Positions 29,642-38,766 of a stretch of DNA of 64,000 nt are shown one piece after another. The notes under the pieces were generated by a model. It made no database searches and had not been told where the DNA came from. It saw only the letters and a program-made list of their open reading frames with translations. This stretch comes from Craspedostauros australis. Taxonomy: Eukaryota; Bacillariophyta; Bacillariophyceae; Mastogloiales; Achnanthaceae. Numbering within the stretch: the first letter of the stretch is position 1; each line of letters opens with the position of its first letter. The stretch is from assembly GCA_026770025.1 (NCBI GenBank), contig JAMXDE010000033.1, positions 558,001-622,000 of the forward strand, written 5' to 3'. Made by a program: the position numbers and the translations under genes.

Positions 29642-30922
29642 TCAATTGGCTTCACTACTGTCGCTCTGCTGCTTGATCTCCAATGATCGAATCTTCTCTA
29701 GCAGAGAGGACCGGTCCATGTCCTCTTCCAACATCACATCATCTCTTTTCTCCAACCATTCATACAGCTCATCGATCCGCATTTGATCAAATCCGTCTCC
29801 AGTTGTTTTCGTCAAATCCTCGCAAGTTGCATACTGATAAATCTCCTTCAGCAGCTCAACAGATTCGATCAGTGGTTCGACCTTACGTTGCCGCCATACT
29901 TCTGTCATATTCTTCCCCACCACCTTGATGCTCTCTTCTTTCAGCACATAGCAGCTATTCGCATCTGCGAACAACAGAAGATCGACGCATGTGTCCACAT
30001 TCAGATGCTTCGCTGCGAGTTCGGTCTCCAACCAAACCTTGAGTCTCCAACAGCCAAAACGATTGGCAACAACCAGTAGCTTGGTCAGCTCGCTTTGGGT
30101 TGTATCATCAGCAACGAATGATATGTCGTCAGCATAGATGAAACGAAGCATGAATCGGAAATGGTCGGGGTCGATCGTTGGAAACGAGATTGACTTTCCG
30201 TCATCATCTTCCTCGTCCACAGATGTAGCTTCATCAATGAATGATTTCATGGCTGGTGCACCCACAAGTACGAATGAGGTGTTGGCCTTGATGCGCTGTT
30301 GCTGATCGCCAGTGCCGACCACGAAGGTGATGTCAGTGTGAGCCTCGGTTCGAAGCACCTTGAGCCGTTCTTTGTTGAAACTTAGAGATGGAGTCCAGCG
30401 CTTGCTGATGTGTTGAAGGTGATGGAACTTGATGTGGACAGACAGAATGCCATCATCGAGTCCATGGTCGAGCACATGCCTCATGGTCGTAACTTTGTCC
30501 CATCCCCATCCGGCATATTTTTCCAAGGGATACATTTTTTCTCCTGCGGTCCTGGTGATACCCAACTTCGGAATCGAGGCTGTGTAATTGGCAGAGTACT
30601 CTTCACCCAACAGCCATGGCGCTTCGTCGAAATAAAGATACATCCCAAACTCATATCCTTGAGGCGAGTCAGAGTCTTCCCCTGACTGTGCATCATCTTT
30701 TGAGAACTTCAGGTTCACCTTCCATCGAGCACCGCCGCACTCAAAGACAGGAGAGAACGTCTCCGTTTCTCTCTTGTAGTTGATCTCAGAGAACTGATGG
30801 AACTTCACGACAATCAAGTGTTTCTCATGGTCATTATCATCATCGTCGTCATTCTCTTTCTTTGCTCGCTTGTTGGCGTGTACGAACTTCACGGTCTCGT
30901 TGTTGTTGAGTGGTTGAGACAT
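29642..30922 (-). CDS. MATH-BTB protein, copy 7
   Basis: 426 residues, ATG at 30922 (MSQPLNNNETVKFVHANKRAK). MATH spans about 33-163, BTB about 188-303, with a BACK-like part and the tail MRIDELYEWLEKRDD. The segment after BTB (SELTKLLVVANRFGCWRLKVW) differs from the close paralogs and resembles the divergent copies, while the flanks match copies 2, 3 and 6. This patchwork suggests gene conversion. It is the outermost copy of the minus-strand half; start-to-start distance to copy 6 is 2657 bp. Confidence 0.92.
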   Translation of the reverse strand: MSQPLNNNETVKFVHANKRAKKENDDDDDNDHEKHLIVVKFHQFSEINYKRETETFSPVFECGGARWKVNLKFSKDDAQSGEDSDSPQGYEFGMYLYFDEAPWLLGEEYSANYTASIPKLGITRTAGEKMYPLEKYAGWGWDKVTTMRHVLDHGLDDGILSVHIKFHHLQHISKRWTPSLSFNKERLKVLRTEAHTDITFVVGTGDQQQRIKANTSFVLVGAPAMKSFIDEATSVDEEDDDGKSISFPTIDPDHFRFMLRFIYADDISFVADDTTQSELTKLLVVANRFGCWRLKVWLETELAAKHLNVDTCVDLLLFADANSCYVLKEESIKVVGKNMTEVWRQRKVEPLIESVELLKEIYQYATCEDLTKTTGDGFDQMRIDELYEWLEKRDDVMLEEDMDRSSLLEKIRSLEIKQQSDSSEAN

Positions 30923-31895
30923 CGTCGAAGATGATGTGGTTCTGAAACGAGAATGAGAGGAAGTGAGGGATGGAGGAAGAGACGGATGCTTGGAAGGGGG
31001 GGAATGAAGGGTACATGAGCGAATTATGTGCGGTTTATGAGCAAATTGTAGAATCTGAAACCATGGACAGCATCAATTCCACGCTGCATCATCATTGTGC
31101 TCGACTTGCCACTCAACTTGCCCGCATTGATGAGAGGCCATCATGCAGAGGACGACAGCTCACGATACTAAGGCACTGCGCTGAGCGTGGAACCATACCG
31201 GAGCCCATGGTAGTCACTGCACGAGTGCTCAGATCGTCTGTATCTGCACCTGCATCTTGCTGTGCAATACTCCGTGGCGATACGATCACACGATCGTGCC
31301 ATCACACAATCACACGATCATGTGGAGATGTGATGGTGAATTGACGAATTGATGGCCGTCGTATCGGAGACATCACGGCACCTTGCCCAAGTAAAATCAT
31401 CATCATGATTCTCCATCGTCAAGCATCGATGGCATTCACACGATCGTGTATCATAAGTATTGTGCAGTGTGGCTCTGCGGAGCGTGGTAGGTATGGTACT
31501 CTGTTGATGGCCACGGTGGGGAGTAAGGAGCAAGGAGCAGACGTGTGGGATCGAAGCGGGAGGACCCACTCTTCGTTGTAGATGATGAATCGGCATCTCT
31601 GGCACGGTATGCCATACTCGTATCGAGAGTGCAGACTATCTCTCTGAAGTGGCCTCTCTGTACTTGCTCGTAGTCGGAGCCGTACTACTATGCCGTGGTT
31701 CCGCTGACGATTACTCTGGTTGCGATGATCCAGCGAGTTGTCTCCGTTGTTGTCTGCCATGTGTTGTGCGGATCGCAGATGAGGATCATGGTGACACATC
31801 ACAACAGAGCGATCGTGTGGATGTTGTTTGTTGGAGCGATTCAGAACAACAGATCCAGCCGTTAAAGACGTTTGAAGAACAAGTTCAAATGTGCC
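30923..31895 (-). promoter_or_regulatory. Duplicated MATH-BTB promoter block (copy serving 30922)
   Basis: The palindrome ACACGATCGTGT lies at 31438-31449, a rich cluster of GATCGTG and CACACGAT half-sites at about 31272-31325, and the GAAC/GTTC motif at 31872-31888. The 5' UTR intron signals are conserved (GTGAGC near 31169, TTTCAG near 30942). The duplicated region ends shortly after 31895, the outer border of the cluster. Confidence 0.6.
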
Positions 31896-32185
31896 ACCTT
31901 CGAAATCGCTGCGATGCACTCCTTGTGCGTTGCATCCCCTGTTATTGTGGAATAATAATAGGAAGTCGTCATAGGTCTGATCCGGACCGTTCGTCTACCT
32001 CGTACCCGCGTTCAACACTCTTCACTGTGTCATACTCGCACCATACGAGCTACTCGTGGCTTGCTTTAGTGATCAAGTTTACAGCACTGCAGTGTATTGC
32101 ATGTCTTTATGTTCAATGATCTAGTACGATACTTGTAGTGGTACTGTATCCACAGCCATCCCCCGTTGCCATTCTTCTACATGAG
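31896..32185. other. Outer border of the MATH-BTB cluster
   Basis: Unique non-coding sequence between the last duplicated block and the 3' end of the inositol phosphate kinase gene. Nothing recognisable. Confidence 0.5.
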
Positions 32186-34426
32186 CTACCGTTCCTCCCG
32201 CTCCCGCCGCGATTCCAGCACTCTGTGCGTCAGATACTGCGCCAGCAGGGAAGGAAAGTTGGGAACCTCCTTGTACGATGGGAAGTAGTTGACGTCGACC
32301 ACAAGCAATTCGTTGCGCTGCTTGGACGACGAGAGGAGGATGTCGAAGCCGAATAGTTCGAGACCGAATGCTTGGCGCAAGGTCTCCACGATGGGTGCAA
32401 CTTCCGTCGCCGTGAGCGTGACGGGATCGGCGTCGCATGCGGCCTGCGATGTGGCAAGCTGGAAACCGAAATCTTGCAACTTGGGATACGGACGCTGCGA
32501 GTCGAACTTGACGGTCCAGTTGGTAGAATCCGATCGCTGCGACAGAGGCGGCAGATCGGGTAGGGAATGCCGCCGGTACACATGCACCGTGTCGCCCAGG
32601 ACGTAGACCTTGTAGAGGGTGGCATTGTGGTTGACGTACTCCTGAAATAAGTAGCTGCGATTCGCAGTGCTACTGTTGTTGTTGTTGCTTGCTCTTGACT
32701 GACATGGTGGCTGCTGCTTGGAATTGCATTCGTCTCGTGCTGCTGTTGGATGTGTTGCTGCGCTGTTCACCTTGGAGGGATTGCAAGTATGAACATGGTC
32801 GTCACTTCCCATCTCACGATCGAATGCGTCAAGGGCCGAACGCCCCAACAGCACGGACATGTAATGCGATTGCTTGGTCCCCGCAGCGATGAGGGGCTTG
32901 AGAATTAACGGGTATTGGATGTCGGCGGCATCGAGCTTTTGCTGCAATCTCGACGCTCTGGATCGTTGGGTCTGACTTGCTGGTTGCCATGGGTCTGCAT
33001 GTACATGCGCATGTGTGCAGTGATCATCATTCGTATTGTCACTTGCGCGTTGTATGTCAATGTCGTCAAAGTCATCCTCCTCGACGACAAGGTACCGCGG
33101 AGTGCGCACCGATCGTCCCGAGGCCGAGCGCACACCATGGAGACACGATTGCAGGACATGCGCAATATCCGATCGCGACATGAGGGTCTGCACGCAGAGC
33201 GGGTCATCCATGAGGCAGCACTCCGGGTGGCTTGCCTTGTACTCCAACAGCCGCTGCACGCGTTGGTGAGAGTCGTCGTGGGAGTTTGAAGATTGAGGCG
33301 CGGTCGCGTGGATGATGTCCATGCCCCTCTTGAGCCTGAGCTTGTTCTGCTGCTGTTGCAGACTGCAGGAGAGGATGTCCTCAGTGAGCTTGTGGAGGAT
33401 GAGATCGAAGTCTCCCTGTTCATGCAGTGGGAGGTTTGGGTTGAGGGGAACGAATTTGAGGCGGATTGGCGCCAGGAGCCGTCGATTGGTCGCACCCGAT
33501 GCAATGGTGGCATTGTCGCAGTCTCTTTTGTGAAAGGCGGCTGTCGTCGTCCACGAGGTGCCTGTGGTGGCCGATGTAACGGTGGGTGTGGCAGAGAGTT
33601 CATCTTCCGCAGCGACGGAACCACCCGCCGAGGAACATGATGACTGGAAGTAACGAACGATGTGCCTTAGGTTGGTGGTGACGAACCCGGTGCCCGCAGC
33701 TGCTGCACCCCGACCGGTGACTGTGCTCCCTGAAATACCGTTTGGGTTGGCAGTTGGAGAAGGCGGTGAAGTTGTCATGTTGTTGTGATTGTAGTTGCTG
33801 TTATTGTTGTTGTTGACGGTGGTGCCATCATCTGCGGGATCGTACCTGCCGATGCTGAAGATGACTGTTTGACTCGTCGGAGGTTCCATCATTGCCAGTG
33901 CATCCGATGTGAGTTGTTGTTGTTGTTGTTGTTGATGCGTTTGTTGGTGATGTTGATGTTGCTGGACTTCTGTGTCGTCTTTGTCATTGGTGGAGTGCAA
34001 TGTGAAGTCACTTGTGCTCACACCTGTCATGCTTTGGGCCTGTGGATGGACTCGATCGCATCCATCATCTTGAATAGCAGGATTACCCTGTTCTCCACCA
34101 GAGCCTGTGATGGCAACACCATTTGCCGCATGAGACAGAGAACCCACCGAAGCCATCAGAGATTGATGCATCGGGTTCCGATCGCAACGTTCATGATAGA
34201 CATCATCACATGGTTCATCACAATGATCATCACAATGATCATGCTCCGTATCATCGCTTCCTTCGCTGTCTTCATGCTCCAGCTCCCACAGCACTTCCGT
34301 CTTGGAGGCTTCTGCCATGACCGTCCCCATGGTGCTCATCTTCTTGGGTCCGAACGCGTATCCCACGACGATGGGTTCCTGCCAGAAGGCCGAGGAAGAG
34401 CACGTCGAACCTTCATCCTGAGACAT
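32186..34426 (-). CDS. ITPK1: Inositol-tetrakisphosphate 1-kinase
   Basis: 746 residues, one exon. ITPK enzymes phosphorylate inositol tri- and tetrakisphosphates on the way to phytate and signalling inositol phosphates. Family blocks are in order. The N-terminal strand is VVGYAFGPKKMSTMG (about 20-35). FDLILHKLTEDILSC and the HPECCLMDDPLCVQTLMSRSD segment lie in the middle. The ATP-grasp core has PLILKPLIAAGTKQSHYM, YLFQEYVNHNATLYKVYVLGD and FGLELFGFDIL. The last block is LLVVDVNYFPSYKEVPNF, holding the metal-binding Asp and Asn. The usual length is 320-420 residues; the extra is low complexity, with Asn, Gln (a run near 165-175) and acidic/His stretches between the blocks. Head to head with the plastid protein gene. 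Confidence 0.9.
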   Translation of the reverse strand: MSQDEGSTCSSSAFWQEPIVVGYAFGPKKMSTMGTVMAEASKTEVLWELEHEDSEGSDDTEHDHCDDHCDEPCDDVYHERCDRNPMHQSLMASVGSLSHAANGVAITGSGGEQGNPAIQDDGCDRVHPQAQSMTGVSTSDFTLHSTNDKDDTEVQQHQHHQQTHQQQQQQQLTSDALAMMEPPTSQTVIFSIGRYDPADDGTTVNNNNNSNYNHNNMTTSPPSPTANPNGISGSTVTGRGAAAAGTGFVTTNLRHIVRYFQSSCSSAGGSVAAEDELSATPTVTSATTGTSWTTTAAFHKRDCDNATIASGATNRRLLAPIRLKFVPLNPNLPLHEQGDFDLILHKLTEDILSCSLQQQQNKLRLKRGMDIIHATAPQSSNSHDDSHQRVQRLLEYKASHPECCLMDDPLCVQTLMSRSDIAHVLQSCLHGVRSASGRSVRTPRYLVVEEDDFDDIDIQRASDNTNDDHCTHAHVHADPWQPASQTQRSRASRLQQKLDAADIQYPLILKPLIAAGTKQSHYMSVLLGRSALDAFDREMGSDDHVHTCNPSKVNSAATHPTAARDECNSKQQPPCQSRASNNNNSSTANRSYLFQEYVNHNATLYKVYVLGDTVHVYRRHSLPDLPPLSQRSDSTNWTVKFDSQRPYPKLQDFGFQLATSQAACDADPVTLTATEVAPIVETLRQAFGLELFGFDILLSSSKQRNELLVVDVNYFPSYKEVPNFPSLLAQYLTHRVLESRREREER

Positions 34427-35606
34427 CCTGTTCCTCCACTTGCTTCAATTTGTTTTCAATCTGTTTTCGCTGTGCTTTGGTTGACGTCTCTGATGCCTGA
34501 ATGCCTTTGATTGGTGCTGCAATGACTAGATGACTAGTCGTAGACGGCTTGATCGATTGATGACTTGATGGGTTGGTTGATTGATTGCTGTTGCTTTCTC
34601 CTTCGACAGTCTCCACCGCGATTGGATGACAACTGTGGTCGCAGGGACAGTATGAATGGTAGAATAGAATAGTAGAATACGATCTGCGGATTGCTCTGAC
34701 AGATCAGCGTATTGGGATGCCATGCAACATGGGCTTCGTCTTCCTTTATTTCTAGAGAGTCGAGTATTGATTATGATAGAGTATTGTATTATACTCTTAT
34801 CCTGATTGAATGGTGGGAGGCAAGTTGCGATGCAATGCTGCCTGCGTCACGCGTGTTCAAACAGAACGGAAGGAATTGAATCGGGATGTTGGTGGTGAAT
34901 GCTGTCTCTCTCTGTGATGTTCGTTGATTGTACTTTCGAGGTGACCGATCGTTCCCAACCTCGCCCACTCACCAACCAACGATACGAACAACCAACCAGC
35001 CAACTCACGACCACCTGTGCCGTACTCACAGCGAAGGCAGAGCATCACGATCCACAAATGGTGGACAACCGCCCTTCGGGAAGCACCCAAAGGTGTCATT
35101 TGACGCTGCGTCTCTGTTCTGTTCCTTGCGACTCTTTCGTGTTTGGTTCGTCCAGTGTGTTCGCGTCTGTCTGTCACCCCGTTTCTCCATCTGCTTCGCC
35201 GTCTGTCGCAAAATGTGACAAGCTTCGCCGCGGAATTGGTTCTCGTTTAGCCGTTGTTTAGTCGTGATTAAATTGGGTCTTAGAGAGTACCATGTGGGTT
35301 GGAATTCTGTGGAAGATGACGTTTCTGAGCTGGTTGTGACGACAACGACCGCAACAGGTCACAAAACGAAGCCAAACAATCCGCAGCGGTGCTGTGCACA
35401 ACAACAATGGCAACAACGTCAACATCGACAAGGGAGGCTGTGACGATGGTTGTTGGAATGCGAGGATGCGCACAGTCCTTTACGATGAAGACTCACAATC
35501 TCATAGAGTACATACTCCACTCACGGCTTGAATCAAAGGCCGAAGAATCATCATCGTCACAAACTTGCACAAGCAACAGCACACGGAATACTCCAGCAGA
35601 TACAGA
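34427..35606. other. Divergent upstream region
   Basis: 1.18 kb between two head-to-head genes, with no convincing ORF. An AT-rich stretch lies at 34745-34800. It should contain both promoters. Confidence 0.5.
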
Positions 35607-36446
35607 ATGAAGTGCACAAAGACAACGCTCGCCTTCATGGCGGCGGTTGCCTTGATTGCATCCATGCAGGCAACCACGGTGGCAGGATTCCTACCACAGC
35701 AGCAGCAAGGAGTCAGCGCCACGCAGCTCCAGGCCCAGTCCTTCCTCGATCGATTCCGACCAAAGGATCCGGAACCCGAGGTCCCAGCGGCCATCCAGGG
35801 CGTCGGAGAGGAAGGGTGCAATCTGCCATCCCCAAGCCGCGTCAACACCCTCGCCAAGCCCTTCCAGGCCAAGGCCTTCGTGTCCTACTTTGGAACCCTG
35901 GCAGCCGGAACCGCCGTCTTCTCCGGTTTCCTCACGGACGTCACTGCCTCGTACGAATGGGTGGAGGCCTGGCGTACCACGTGGCCCTTGCTGGGCGCCG
36001 TCTACCTCGCGGCCGGCATCACGCACTTCACCCTCGGCGAAGCCTACGAGAACATCATGCCGCAGAAGGGAGCCTGGGGCATCTGGTACCTGCCAGGCTC
36101 CGCCAAGTTCCACGTCGCATGGACGGGCGTCGCCGAAATTCTGGGCGGCGCCGGATTGCTGGCGGGCGGCATCATCGATGCCTTCTTTCCAGTCTACTTT
36201 GACAGCCCCAACCTCCTGTCGACGGCCGGTCTCATGAGCGACAGCGCGGCATGCCTCTTCCTTCTCACCATCGCCGTCACGCCGGCCAACATCTACATGT
36301 ACACGCACGGCGCGCGGTTGCCCACGGACGGGCCCGAAATCCCGGTTACGGGGCACTTCATCCGCGCCGCCATGCAGATCGTCCTGCTCGGTTTGTTGTA
36401 CCAGATGGGAGAAGGCACCTTCGATGCGTGGAGGGCGGCTTTGTAA
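35607..36446 (+). CDS. Plastid-targeted DoxX-like membrane protein
   Basis: 279 residues from ATG 35607. A signal peptide (KTTLAFMAAVALIASMQATT) ends at VAGFLP, which resembles the ASAFAP-type site of diatom plastid presequences, with Phe after the predicted cut. A Gln- and Pro-rich transit region follows. Four to five membrane segments lie between about 95 and 275 (YFGTLAAGTAVFSGFL; LLGAVYLAAGITHFTLG; WTGVAEILGGAGLLAGG; AACLFLLTIAVTPANIYMY; IVLLGLLYQMGE). The pair HFTLGEAYENIMP and GVAEILGGAGLL is typical of DoxX-like proteins. The role is unknown; thylakoid or plastid envelope is inferred. Confidence 0.82.
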   Translation: MKCTKTTLAFMAAVALIASMQATTVAGFLPQQQQGVSATQLQAQSFLDRFRPKDPEPEVPAAIQGVGEEGCNLPSPSRVNTLAKPFQAKAFVSYFGTLAAGTAVFSGFLTDVTASYEWVEAWRTTWPLLGAVYLAAGITHFTLGEAYENIMPQKGAWGIWYLPGSAKFHVAWTGVAEILGGAGLLAGGIIDAFFPVYFDSPNLLSTAGLMSDSAACLFLLTIAVTPANIYMYTHGARLPTDGPEIPVTGHFIRAAMQIVLLGLLYQMGEGTFDAWRAAL

Positions 36447-37636
36447 ATTCACACATGCGTGTACTCGCGTACTTACGTACGTACGTAGCAGAGACAAGTG
36501 CATCTTTCGATATCGTGAAAGAAACCAGCTGATGGATGACGCGTGATGACGCCATCCATGCGCAGTTGTACACGTCCAAGAATCGTTTGACTTCCATATC
36601 ATCGCAGTCAACAACCAACGTTGCATTCGCAATGCATGCATGTGGAATAGATCAATGGATCCATTTGCTCTATGCAGTGCACAGACACAGGACAAGGGAA
36701 ATGCACACAAGGTTGTACTCTGCATACGAGCATGCATGGAGCTCACGCATCCGAACCGTCGTCGACATGGTGGTTCTGGAGAGAGAGGCTGTCCTCGAAA
36801 CAAGTACACCAATGGAGCTGCGGTAAATCATGAAAATCATCAATTACTTCCCTTCCACATGTGTTAACGGTCACTTAACGCTAATTTCCGAAGAGAACAC
36901 GAGGATAAACAGACAGTCAATTCACTGGCTTCCCCAAACAGACAGACGACTTTGGACAGATGGTGGATTACCACAGAGAGGAGCGCATACAGACATCTCC
37001 AAGTCAAACACAACAACATCGTCATAAACTTCATGGCTTCTCCACCTCTTCGGAGACGAGACTCGAGATGGAATAAGTTCATGTGGTCTTCCGTCTTTCG
37101 CTGGCTCCTTGCTCAAGTGCGGCCGCGCAAACATTACTGTATTATGCAATGTTGTCTGTTTGATTGATTGTGACACGCGGGCAGTCCTTCCACGGACTCT
37201 TGGTTGATGCACGACTTGGAGAAGGTCGTGAAAAATCGGCGATAATCCCCAGCACGTCTCAAGTTGACTCGTGAAAAGGTATGCCGACAGAAAACAACGC
37301 GCCAACGTGCACAGCAATGGCGCGATTCTCAGAAACTCACATCACCCTCGCGCCACCACCGTCGACGGCATCCATTGTCTTCCTCTTTCTCTGTGTCATC
37401 ACCCTTCCACCTCCTTCATCCATTGTACATCGCTCATTGCGCATTGCGTCCAGAATTGGATACTCTCCCACAAATTCAGAAACGAGCAACGGATTACGAG
37501 CAGCTCCAATCATCCACCCATTCATTCGTTCATTCATTCATTAAGTCGCATCTTTGTCTTCGGATAGTGGAGTCTGATTCATTGCGACGGCATCTATTCC
37601 TTCAGAGTATTGGTACGATACTCTGCGCGCAAGGCC
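36447..37636. other. Intergenic region
   Basis: 1.19 kb with no convincing gene on either strand. A short ACGT run (CGTACTTACGTACGTACGTA, about 36470-36489) follows the DoxX-like gene. An ATTC repeat (about 37521-37542) lies in the probable promoter of the next gene. Confidence 0.5.
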
Positions 37637-38518
37637 ATGGTTAGACGGACAGGATGGTCAAACCTTGTGCAGCTGGTGCTGTTTCAAATCATCCTCTGCA
37701 GCCAACTCGGTGAACTGTGCGATGCTCGCAGCAGCGGCGGCCGAAGCAGTTCGACCGGCAGGTACCATTCATCGTCAACATGGAATACAAATAGAGGAGG
37801 TGGGTCGACGACATCATCCTCGTACAATCGGAATAAGAACGGATATAACGGATACAATGGATACAACGGATACAACAGTCACACCAGCAGCTACAATCAA
37901 AACTACTACAACAACTACGACAACAACAACTACAATCACAATGGAGGAGGCTACTACAATGATGGATCATCGTCGGGAACGCTTTGCGACGAATTAGATG
38001 AGGATCAAGCTGAGAATGGTTACGACGAAGTAGACTGCGTTGACGCGAACGAGGATGCGAAACAGGCAGGCGGGTACAACAGCAACAACGACAACAGGTA
38101 CAGGGACGACGAAGGTGATGACGACGACTTCACATTCGCACAACAAATGTTCGCCGTCGTCGGGATATTGTTGACATTCATCGTTTGTGCCATGCTGGGT
38201 GGTGCCATGCACTTGCCCACCAATCGGCCATCATATGCCGACCATACATTTCAACGCAGCGAAAGACAGGATGACAGAAACACCGACTTCGTGTTGATGG
38301 GACATGATGGCACCCATCCGACGCATGGAAATGCTGTGTCGGCCTTGGCGACCCCATCAGCGCCTCCTGCTCGTGGCTATGACATCCCCATGGCTACCGC
38401 CATCCTCATAAACGACAACGATACCTACGAGGGTGGTCGATTCCAACCCAAATATCATCATCCACATCCAACTGCACCAATCGAGGACTACCCACAGACC
38501 ACCGCGCAGATTGTCTGA
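37637..38518 (+). CDS. Type I membrane protein with a Tyr/Asn/Gly-rich ectodomain
   Basis: 293 residues from ATG 37637. A signal peptide (NLVQLVLFQIILCSQLGELC) precedes a Ser/Arg-rich then Tyr-, Asn- and Gly-rich region (about 30-110), including a (NGY)n repeat and many NNY units. An acidic stretch with two cysteines follows (CDELDEDQ, DEVDC). A single membrane helix comes at about 175-200 (MFAVVGILLTFIVCAMLGGAM), then a cytosolic tail rich in Pro, Thr and His. Such Tyr/Asn/Gly-rich sequences occur in diatom cell-wall and adhesive proteins. A wall role is inference; no enzyme domain is seen. Tail to tail with the cyclase gene, 248 bp apart. Confidence 0.75.
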   Translation: MVRRTGWSNLVQLVLFQIILCSQLGELCDARSSGGRSSSTGRYHSSSTWNTNRGGGSTTSSSYNRNKNGYNGYNGYNGYNSHTSSYNQNYYNNYDNNNYNHNGGGYYNDGSSSGTLCDELDEDQAENGYDEVDCVDANEDAKQAGGYNSNNDNRYRDDEGDDDDFTFAQQMFAVVGILLTFIVCAMLGGAMHLPTNRPSYADHTFQRSERQDDRNTDFVLMGHDGTHPTHGNAVSALATPSAPPARGYDIPMATAILINDNDTYEGGRFQPKYHHPHPTAPIEDYPQTTAQIV

Positions 38519-38766
38519 ATGCGTCTATCGCATACATGTATAGTACATACTTGTGACAGTAGGAAAGCCAATTAAATTGTATAGTCATAGAATATTATAG
38601 AATACAAGCGACCAGTTCAAAGCATATCGCCACTCAACCTTGCCTTGCATGAAATGATCAATACTCCGCACCATGGCATGGCACACCACATCGTACCATG
38701 CCGTCCAAAAGCGAGGCAAAGCAATGCTAGAGATACGTGTGCTAGAGTACTTCCGATTTCCCCGAA

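Noticed and set aside
35691-36812. Long minus-strand ORF opposite the DoxX-like gene
   Set aside because: An antisense shadow: the plus strand has the signal peptide, membrane helices and family motifs.
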